Assembly (NCBI GenBank): GCA_030844895.1
Contig: CM061223.1
Span: 10,799,994 to 10,863,993 of the forward strand
Direction: 5' to 3'
DNA length: 64,000 bases
Source of the DNA: Ambrosia x helenae
Taxonomy: Eukaryota > Streptophyta > Magnoliopsida > Asterales > Asteraceae
The notes beneath the pieces were generated by a model. The model saw only the letters and a list, made by a program, of their open reading frames with translations, ran no database searches and was not told the origin of the DNA. Both the position numbers and the translations under genes were made by a program. Each line of letters opens with the position of its first letter. Within the stretch, counting starts at the first letter, position 1. This document shows positions 56,116-64,000 of this stretch, one piece after another.

Positions 56116-56149
56116 AACAACGGTTAACAAGGATAAATGGTGGGGCCTA

Positions 56150-56324
56150 CATGATTCCGCCAATCAATTTTTTTCCTTTCCTTCTATTTTTTTTAGTTAA
56201 AGGGGCATTATTCCGTTGCATGACTGTTATTGAAGGAGCCCCTGTCTACGTGACGCAATGGAGTCCCTAGGGGCGTTATTTCGACAAATTTAGCTGTCGC
56301 AAACCTGGCAGTTTTCTAGTAGTG
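56150..56324 (-). mobile_element. Possible CACTA-type transposon end (minus orientation)
   Basis: Minus strand starts CACTACTAGAAAACTGCC at 56324, the form of CACTA termini, followed by about 170 bp including TTTGTCGAAATAACGCC and GACTCCATTGCG repeats in both orientations. No partner end. Confidence 0.5.
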
Positions 56325-56576
56325 CATTCTACACCATTCAGCCTTACATGTTTTATGTTTATATATACTGGGTTGGGCTCAACATCTGGCCTGGGCTATT
56401 TAAAGATTAGCCCATCAGTTTTAATCTTTCAAATTTCTTGTCTTGACATAAATCACCAAACTAGTTTCAATACATTTCGGGTGTCACAAATGTTTAATAA
56501 GAATTATTTATATAATTACTTCAAAACCCTTAAAAAAAACAGACTATAACCGCTACGGAAAACTCCAAACCTCTAG

Positions 56577-56588
56577 CTATATATAACA
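56577..56588 (+). promoter_or_regulatory. TATA box for the unknown gene at 57021
   Basis: CTATATATAACA lies about 140 bp upstream of a 5' leader exon that ends at the GTAATA donor at 56725. Confidence 0.6.
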
Positions 56589-57020
56589 AACTTATTATAT
56601 AAACAAACAACCCATCACAATTCTATTAATCTAAACTCAAAAATTTAGAGTTAACACAATCATCTTATCTTTGATCAAACTCGATCAACTACACTTCTCC
56701 TTTCATTTCCATTGTTGTTCCCAGGTAATATTCTGCTGTTCATAAACACGTTCTTGATATTAAAAACCAATCATAATATTCAAATGGGTCATCAAGAATT
56801 CGTACAAAATCTTTAAGATTATGTTCTTCAATTAAACTTACTCAAGAACTTCGTCTGTTCTTGTTTAATTGATCTTCTTTAAACCCTAAAATAATATTAT
56901 TTCCCTAAAGTTTTCAAAGAATATTATAAAACAACATGCATGCATGATCAAATTTTACGTAATAATGCATATTTACTTGTAGGGACGTGTGTGATCTTGA
57001 AAGAAATTGAAGTATTAAAC

Positions 57021-57482
57021 ATGGCGGACATGATATTTCTAAAGCTTTATAATGGAAAGATTGTAAAAAGCGAAGGTGACAACACAATGTTTTGGTTCGT
57101 GAGAAAAGAAATGGAGAAATATAGCGGTTTAAAAGCTGTTAAGAATGTGTGCAACAGGATCGGTTTGGTCGAACCTGATCCTCGTGTTAGGGACATGATT
57201 ATGGCACGGCTGTTTTTACTCCCTCGTTGTGTAAACGAGTTCAAACAGCTCGAGTCAATCCCTGACGACTTGTTTGCATGGGCTGTTAGAGAGCTGAAAG
57301 ATCGTCTCATCTACTCGTTGTTTCCAACGACTTCAGCGTTCGATTTTCGTTGGGCTGAGTCTAAATTTGGGTCAGGGTTTGGTGGTGCATTGCTGAAAGT
57401 ACTGGATCATTTACCAAAGGGGCCGTCTACGTATTTTGAGTATCAATGTGATTGGAGTAGGAATAATGTGTTCAAAGATTAG
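57021..57482 (+). CDS. Unrecognised protein of 153 residues
   Basis: I do not recognise this family. The ATG in AACATGGCGG is in good context and lies 38 bp after a TTGTAG acceptor (56981-56982) that pairs with a CAG/GTAATA donor at 56725, giving a 258-bp intron in the 5' untranslated region. An ATG at 56940 in the same frame would be inside that intron. The protein is rich in charged and aromatic residues (MFWFVRKEMEKYSGLKAVKN, DPRVRDMIMARLFLLPRC, FAWAVRELKDRLIYSLFP) and looks like a compact, mostly helical soluble protein. There is no signal peptide or membrane span. It ends CDWSRNNVFKD. The clean frame, promoter and intron argue that it is an expressed gene. Confidence 0.65.
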   Translation: MADMIFLKLYNGKIVKSEGDNTMFWFVRKEMEKYSGLKAVKNVCNRIGLVEPDPRVRDMIMARLFLLPRCVNEFKQLESIPDDLFAWAVRELKDRLIYSLFPTTSAFDFRWAESKFGSGFGGALLKVLDHLPKGPSTYFEYQCDWSRNNVFKD

Positions 57483-57638
57483 ATTTGGGTGTTGATAATA
57501 TTGTGTCATCAAATGTTTTGGGGAAATATATGTTTTGGAAGTTTGATGGATTGAGAGATTTTGGGTTAAGTAGTAGTGAATAATATTGTTGTGGAGTGTA
57601 AAGTTTTGTTCATGTTTGTGTTGAAGAAACAAAAGGTG

Positions 57639-57664
57639 ATAATAATAATAATAATAATAATAAT
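57639..57664. repeat. (AAT)n microsatellite
   Basis: About eight AAT units in the likely 3' untranslated region of the preceding gene. Confidence 0.95.
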
Positions 57665-57758
57665 CAAGTTTCATAATTGTGTGTTTAAACTTTTAGTTTT
57701 TATTTTTTTATTATTTTTTTCAAGTTTATACATAATTTTCATTCCACAATTGCCAATT

Positions 57759-57800
57759 TTACATCAAAATAGCATGCAGGCGGGCAAGAAGTTGCGCCAC
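57759..57800 (-). pseudogene. Short 5'-truncated copy of the R2-like element
   Basis: On the minus strand the codons AQLLARLHAILM and TAA (57797-57759) match the C terminus AQLVARLP(S)ILM of the element. Homology upstream stops after a few codons. It lies about 280 bp beyond the gene at 57021. Confidence 0.75.
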
Positions 57801-58299
57801 CAGAAACGACCCGACCCAACTAGGTAAAATAACTGGTTTGGGCCCAATCTGACCTGGTATTTTGTACAAGTTAGGGATTTTTCCTGTTGGGAATTGGTTC
57901 CAACCCGAATAAGTTTGAGCCCGCGTAAAAAATTGATAAAAGTTGGTTGAAATGCTAAAACTGGTTTTTATTCCGATCCAAATGGGTTTGGGTGGTTGGG
58001 TTTTTAAACCCTAAAACCAGTTCTTAACTCGAAGCGAGACTAAACTAAAAACTGGGCCGGTTTATAAACTGAACCGGTTTGAACGCGTCGGGTTCAGGTA
58101 ATCAGCGGGTTAATTATCTGTTTTAGGTATTGGGTCAGTCAACAGTTGGGTTTATCAAGCACACACCTAAATACAGATATCTGAGATGAAATAGTAGCTA
58201 GGATCTTTTGTGGTATATAAACAACATGCAGCAAAGCACTTTTAACAACAATAAAACCTAGAATTAGGATAAAGTACTACATATAGGGGTGCGGTTATG
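57801..58299. other. Spacer without a supported gene
   Basis: Contains GGTTTGGGCCC/AACCGG-rich words in both orientations (about 57820-58150), which suggests a degraded MITE, but no termini or TSD could be fixed. Confidence 0.4.
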
Positions 58300-59160
58300 G
58301 AGTTATGAGTTCATAAAATTGAATGGTATGGAATCTGAAATGGGTCAGGGAACCAAGGGTGGGGCAGGAGCATTCGCAACTGAGTTGTCTAATGACTGAA
58401 CTTGAGAAAGCCGGCTTCAAAGGTGGCGCGGATGACTGGAGATGGAAATCAGATTCGGAAGATGTGTTCTCGGTTGCAGCAGTCATGGAACATATTGTGA
58501 AAGCCTCTAATTATGAGCTAGATATGGAATGGAAATTCTGGAGTAGGATTACAGGACCAGGTTTGTGTGAAATGTGGGTTAGACCTTGAAACTACCGATC
58601 GCCACGACTACGGAGACGTGCATAGATGCTTTAAACTTGATGGACTCATACATTGGCTCTAAGGTATGGAAAAAGCCAAAAAGGTGATTGGCGTGGTGTT
58701 TCATTTTGGCAAATTTGGAAGTCGAGAAATGAGAAGCAATTTAACGAGAAACAGTGGCGAAGCTTGACCCCAAGGTTCGGGGGGTCGGAAGTCACTAGTT
58801 TCGGGGGGGGGGGGGGGGTCAAAACCCTATATTTCCAAAATTTTCTATACAAATACTATATAATCGGAACTTCTGCGCGAAAATTCGGTTGGGGGGAGCC
58901 CCCGCCCGCCCCAACTAAGCTACGCCCCTGACGAGAAAAATGTTCCGCTCAACACAATGGTGGAAGAGATCAAGGCTAGCTCGTTTTTATGGATCAAAAG
59001 TCGTTCAAAGTTCAATAATTTGGAGTGGGGCTTGTAATTTGGCGTGGTGTTTCTTTTCTTTGTTTGTTTCGTTTTTACGTCTTGTAATTTGGGTTTTACA
59101 GCCGCTGCTGGCCTTTTCTATTTATCGTAGAATTTCTGCCGTTAAAAAAAAATATTCGGT
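58300..59160 (+). mobile_element. L1-type LINE fragment split by a MITE
   Basis: DDWRWKSDSEDVFSV resembles the step before the zinc-binding domain of plant L1 elements, then several disruptions. FWQIWKSRNEKQFNEK breaks at the MITE and resumes as NVPLNTMVEEIKASSFLWIK...FNNLEWGL with a stop, the normal L1 C terminus. The 3' end has CTGCCGTT and an A-run near 59150. Middle parts are deleted or diverged. Confidence 0.8.
58752..58930. mobile_element. hAT-type MITE, 179 bp, in the LINE fragment
   Basis: CAGTGGCGAAGCTTG and inverted CAGGGGCGTAGCTTAG are flanked by a perfect 8-bp TSD ACGAGAAA (58744-58751 and 58931-58938). It contains a G-run of more than 10. The LINE frame continues across the site when it is ignored. 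Confidence 0.92.
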
Positions 59161-59169
59161 CGCCTATTG

Positions 59170-59980
59170 GTTATAGATATTACGCCAGTTAAAGGTTGGG
59201 TTAAAACTTAAATAAGCTAAATATGGGCATGTCACCCTAGAAAACGTAATTTGGGCCAAGTTCGACCCCATTTTTACTCACCGGGTTGAGGCCCAATAGT
59301 TGGGTTGGATTCTTGGTCCAAAAGAAAAGTCAACACAGTTTAAAGTCCGAACCAAGAGGAGTTCAAATGATCAAATATACACTTTTGGCAAAGATCCATA
59401 TAAATATTTTTATCTAAAACTACGTATATGCTTCAAAGACAATTAATTAACTAGCGTCATCGTTTTTAATACTAACGGTGCCATGAGGGAAAGGGCAGAG
59501 CCCCCACCCTTCCACGTTGGCGTCACGTAGACAATGCAGGCTTTGCCCTTCACGTCAAAAAAAAAAAAAAAAAAAAGAGGTGGTGTTGGAAGCATGACAT
59601 AGAGGGGCTTTGAAAAAAAAATCAATTTTCAACACAAAAATGAAAAATAAATAAACAAGTTGGTCAACTTGGTAAAAGGGGCAACACCCGTGGAAATCTT
59701 CACATAAAAAGGGGCAAACACCCTTGGCTTTGGCCTGGCAGTGCGGCGTGCAGGCATGGAGGGGCTCTCACTCCACCCTTTCGACGCCACATACCGTGTA
59801 GTCTAAGAGTAGGGATTCAGGTGTTCAATGATTGTTCATTAGGTAACTTACTAAAAGTTACCATCTTCAACACTTCAACACGATCCAGCTTGATACAGTT
59901 ACGCTATACATGATTTGTTTGCTATTACGCGATCCTTCAAACAGTTCGTTATCAAATACAACTGCGGACAAGCTCTCCAA
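59170..59980. repeat. Duplicated block B
   Basis: Partner of block A at 55376-56115. About 470 bp between its two matching parts (59346-59815) is not shared and carries a long A-run (59558-59577) and GC-rich words, possibly a further insertion. It lies about 300 bp beyond the 3' end of the desaturase gene. Confidence 0.8.
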
Positions 59981-60304
59981 CAATACTTCTATTGCCTAGA
60001 CAAAATGCCTGTCCTCGTTGCATATCGGGTCAGCACCAGACTTTGAATCTATGCAGTTATGTATATAGAAGTACAATGTAATATAATCAAATAATATCTC
60101 CGAATTACACATAAGTCTATGAAATAGAGAACAAGTAAAATGATAAAGAAATTTGCAGATTCTAAAACCATATCTAGGAATCAATTAGCTGAAATAGATT
60201 ACAAGGCATCACCAACAAAATGCCCAAAACAAATGTACAATGCATAAAAAAACGATATTCGCCGAAGAAATTCTTACTGCTCAAAGCCACTAGAGTTCCA
60301 ACAC

Positions 60305-63214
60305 TTAACCATGAGTGTTGAAAGCTTCCCAGAGTAGATTCTGCGGGACTGGGTTTGTAAGGTCACGCGCCTCTAGAGCCGCGGTTCTAAGTGTCTTCAA
60401 TGTCATTACGTTTGCATCATAAAACGACAAACTCAAGTAAGGTAAATTATGTTTCTTGCAGAGTTCTCTAACAATAGGAGAAATCGACCTCAAGTGACAG
60501 CGTGGCAGCCTAGGGAACAGATGGTGCTCAAGTTGAAACTGTAAGCCACCGAAAAACCAATCCATCCAAGAAGAACAGGCAATATCGATGGTTCCACTTG
60601 TTTGTTTCTCGAACCAGTCGTTCCCCTTTGGTGGGCCCACGTAAACGTTAGCAGCAAAATGGTTCAACGTGAACTGAACGTGTTGAATGCCCGTTACACA
60701 GAAGCTAACCAATACAAATGCCACACGTTCGGGCCAGTTTGGTAAGCAAGAAACAAGTAGCGGAAACCATGTCCAGAAAACTATGGTGCCGAGTATGTTT
60801 AAACCTCTGTCAGGAATCCTTCTTTTTGAAAGCAGCAAAAGGATTGTTTGTAGGTAAAGATTGACTCGGGCCACGCACATGATTGGGTAATATGAATAAT
60901 GTTGGTAGCTTACAAAGAACCGAGCCAACGGGTCAAAGGTCAACTGTCTCCCGTAGAAAACAGAAGTCAACGAGTTAAAAAGCTTAGAAGAAACCGCTAA
61001 CATTGGTAAATGTTGAAGATCAGGATCATAATCGAGACTATTGCAAGCAATGTGATGTGCATTATGCGTCCATTTCCACCACGCGATGCTAATGCCAGTT
61101 ATACAATTCCCAATAAATATTCCCGCGAATTTGTTCCACCCACGGGTCGCCATCATTTGGTAATGACCCGCGTCATGACCCAAATAAGCAATTTGCATCC
61201 ACGCTAATCCTAATAGCGCCCCCGAAAGCATATGAACCCAGAAGCTTCCGGAATATAACACGCCATACACACAAGCAGACAGCAGTAGCGACACGAAACA
61301 AAGCGAATAAATCACCCCATGACCTTTCTTCTCAAACATCCCTGCTTTCGCAAACTCGGAAGCGAGCTTTCTATACTCTCTAGAAACTTCGGAAACATGG
61401 TAATCTTTTAAGTGATACCCGGTAAAGAGTTTGTCTAGATGTTTCCATGCCGTACCAGGATGAAACGCTATAAACGCATCGGTCACATCCTGACCCGCGA
61501 GATTAAGCAACGGGATATCACCACCAGGATGCTCTTTAGCCCACTCTGTAACATTATAAACTTTGCCCAGAATTGAGATCCAAAGATCACTAGGATTGTT
61601 ATGCTTCTTTAACTCCTCTGATGTTATGTACTTTTTTCCATCAGCAATTGAATTCAACACTGAAAAATAAAAACTTTTATGTAAAAAAAAATACAATCTT
61701 TAAATTTATGAAATTAATATAAAGTTAAATCACACTAAAAGGCCAAAATGTCCTTATTGGCCTGCACATGCCTCCTCTGATGCTCATAAGTCATAACATA
61801 TTAACATATTTTCTTTATCTAAAGTATATACTCATTGTTTATATAAACATAAGTCAATAAAAGAGGTATATCTAGGGGGGGATTAGTCCATTACACTTAT
61901 GTAAAGCTAAGACAAAAATTAATTTTTAATTGGTTATTATATTGAAGAAAAGAAAGATAATCAATTTTCAAAAAAATATCCAATAAAGATGCTAAAATGA
62001 CGCGTCTTTAGATATTTTAGGAGGCATGAGAAGGACTATATCAATTAGTTAAAAACTAGGACAACAAGAAAAAATCAAGCTTTGAAAAAAATGACAATTT
62101 CAGACTCTTGCTACAAATAATATCCTGCTCGGGTCTGAATACGACTAACTCGATATATTCAAATAATCTCCCATTCAGACCTGTTACCGGTTCAGCAATT
62201 ACTAGTTTAGCACTTGATTAATTTCAACAAGTAGAAAAAAAAAAACAAGGAGCATATTAGTGTTATTTAGAATTTTAGATAACTATAAATGGCTAAATCT
62301 ATAAACCATAATACACATTAGAACAAATTATGAAGAGTCAATCAATATAGGTGAATAATGGGGTATATTAAAAGCACACACAAACACCATACCCCACTAG
62401 ACTTTGCAAGTAGTGCTACACCACCACCACCAATTTGTTTAATATCAAAATATTCTAACCATCAATACAACTCAAGTGGCCCATGTAATCTATAATCAAT
62501 GCTCATACATAAACCATCACCTAATTAACTAAAATCTACCAAATAAATGCTAAAATCAATCCCCACTTTTACTTTTTTTTTTTTTTACTTAAAACCCGAC
62601 CACCCAGGTACACCCATAGTTATAAAAAAAAAAAAAAAAATTCCGCGATCACATACAAGACTAGAAAACCCGACCCGTTACCAATTCCAGGTAAACCAAC
62701 CGCCCGAAGGCCCAGTGTGATAAAAAAAATAGCTTGTAAATGACATTTTATAGACTCCAACCGACTAATAGAAAGTCATTCGGATACCGCTATAGCAATG
62801 CCAGTTTGGTACCTACTTGAATTTTAATTACTTTATTTCTTGTTCCAGGTACAATAGATCAGATCCAGATTCAAGTAATATTTTAAAAAATAAACCCAAA
62901 AAATGAAACCAGATCTCGGATCCTGATTCGACCCGGTAAACCCATAGTAACAACAACTAACAACGATCCAACGGATTTTCTCGATCAATACATCGACATT
63001 TCCAAGATCAACGATCTTGCAACGCGTAATATTATTATCGTCGCTAAATTGAGCCAAAATGTTAAAATGTTGATCGCGTTAACAATTATAAAGCAAAGTG
63101 ACACAAAGGGTCAGCTATATCCATCAATATAAAGTCGTCGATAAGTTATAATAACAGAATGAAACATATGAAAACGAATCTACCTTCAATGACAGGAATG
63201 GACGGAGAAACCAT
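60305..63214 (-). CDS. SLD: Sphingolipid delta-8 desaturase (cytochrome b5 fusion)
   Basis: Two exons, 63214-63184 and 61659-60305, join through a GAAG/GTAGAT donor and a TTTCAG acceptor to 461 residues, close to the sunflower enzyme. Exon 1 encodes only MVSPSIPVIE plus one base. The cytochrome b5 domain (residues about 15-95) carries the heme motif HPGG near residue 54. The desaturase domain has three histidine boxes: HDAGH near 172, HNAHH near 209 and QLEHH near 390, where Q replaces the first His, typical of front-end desaturases. Hydrophobic membrane spans lie between. In the ER it introduces the delta-8 double bond into long-chain bases of ceramides, taking electrons through its own b5 domain. 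No defect is visible. The 1.5-kb intron near the start is a likely place for regulatory sequence. Confidence 0.97.
61660..63183 (-). other. Intron 1 of the desaturase gene
   Basis: 1,524 bp, AT-rich, with a T-run and the phrase CCGACCACCCAGGTACACCC near 62596 that also occurs near 2050. No coding sequence or complete transposon is seen inside. Confidence 0.8.
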
Positions 63215-63333
63215 CGTCGAATATTCCGATGAGTTCACCGGCAAAAGTACAAATGTTGTGTTTGGGGATAATAATAATAATAAGGTTTGTAATGGTGAAT
63301 GAATATTGAATAGAATATATGTATATGTGTATG

Positions 63334-63341
63334 TATATATA
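63334..63341 (-). promoter_or_regulatory. TATA box of the desaturase gene
   Basis: TATATATA (identical on both strands) lies about 120 bp upstream of the start codon. An (AAT)n stretch at 63269-63282 lies in the presumed leader. Confidence 0.55.
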
Positions 63342-64000
63342 GGAGGTGGAGGGATTAAGGAGGTCTATATGGATGAGAAGAGATCAACGGTCGATATTAA
63401 ACGGTCCAAGGAAATTGATGAGTGAGCGCGTAATGTAGCGGATAATTTCTCTCTATCTGCAAGTGCCTGTACTCTCTTGTTAATATTAACATATTACAAT
63501 TTACAACCGCCCCACATACATGAAACAGCACATTGGTTGCCAATTATTATTAAGCTTTTTTTAAATAAAAAAATAGTACTTTAATACGTATGACTACAAG
63601 AATATGAATATATTGTTAATAACGATTTCGAAGTTTGTGTAAACCTTAACAAGACTTTTGTTGTTTCTTAAAGGTGAAGGAATAAAAAAATTACATTTTT
63701 CATAAAAAAAAAAAGATTTATGAATTATGAGTCTTATGACCACTAATGTTGTTTAACACATAATTAATTAAATGTTTTTAACAATAATTCCAAAAAAAAA
63801 ATACAGGATAAGTGTATTACACAAGTATTTTAAAGGATTTAAAGTTTTAATTTTTTGGTTGTGAAGTACACCACTTAACTATCAGATGTTAATGATATAT
63901 TTATACCATATGCATATATAATGATGTAGATTTTTCGTTTTACAAGAGATGAGTCATAATTTTATTAAGAAAATAATAACAAAACTAATAAAGGTGTCTT
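63342..64000. other. Upstream region of the desaturase gene
   Basis: AT-rich sequence with no other gene visible up to the window end. Confidence 0.5.

Noticed and set aside
56940..57020. Upstream in-frame ATG for the unknown gene
   Set aside because: It lies inside an apparent 5' UTR intron (GTAATA donor at 56725, TTGTAG acceptor at 56981) and the later ATG has better context.
63269..63282. A short AAT run as a coding microsatellite
   Set aside because: It lies upstream of the desaturase start codon, in the leader.

Overview
The window is nuclear DNA of a flowering plant, almost certainly a member of the daisy family (Asteraceae). The evidence is intron-rich genes with GT-AG introns and TATA-type promoters, very AT-rich spacers packed with plant transposons, and a sphingolipid delta-8 desaturase whose protein closely resembles the sunflower enzyme as I know it. 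I could not run searches, so family names rest on motifs, exon phases, target-site duplications (TSDs) and recognition of known proteins.

Four host genes are clear and a fifth is likely. They are: a C2-domain protein (20925-22401, minus, 2 exons); FCF1/UTP24, a PIN-domain nuclease for 18S rRNA maturation (24318-26074, plus, 9 exons); a large membrane-anchored group-1 glycosyltransferase like Arabidopsis At4g01210 (26825-32401, minus, 14 exons, one GC-AG intron); an unrecognised 153-residue protein with a clear promoter and a 5' UTR intron (57021-57482, plus); and a cytochrome-b5-fused sphingolipid delta-8 desaturase (60305-63214, minus, 2 exons). FCF1 and the glycosyltransferase are convergent. 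No operon-like cooperation is expected; these are independent genes.

Most of the rest is mobile DNA. At 2.2-5.4 kb lies a decayed non-LTR element with an N-terminal zinc finger, a YLDD reverse transcriptase and a C-terminal CCHC plus restriction-like endonuclease, an R2-like layout. At least four short 5'-truncated copies of its 3' end are scattered through the window, two of them inside introns of host genes. At 7.3-19.7 kb is a complete, very young Ty3/gypsy element of the Tat type (716-bp LTRs differing at 2 positions by my reading, TSD CGCTG). It carries a spliced four-exon antisense gene with its own TATA box and an 81-bp tandem repeat array rich in ACGT motifs, and its polymerase is split by a 704-bp hAT MITE.

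At 33.5-39.9 kb are a dead PIF/Harbinger transposase and a 4.2-kb non-coding, palindromic, module-shuffled foldback element that I cannot assign to a described family. At 43.0-49.2 kb there is a deep nest: Harbinger MITE, then a gag-only LTR element, then a hAT MITE, then a probable solo LTR that itself carries two tRNA-like sequences; a Tourist MITE separately interrupts the gag gene. Further SINEs, LINE 3' ends, Helitron 3' termini, hAT and Tourist MITEs fill 19.9-20.0, 31.3-31.6, 39.9-42.5 and 49.2-59.2 kb. Sequence blocks near 55.4-56.1 and 59.2-60.0 kb are diverged duplicates, and the second preserves an empty site for a MITE found in the first.
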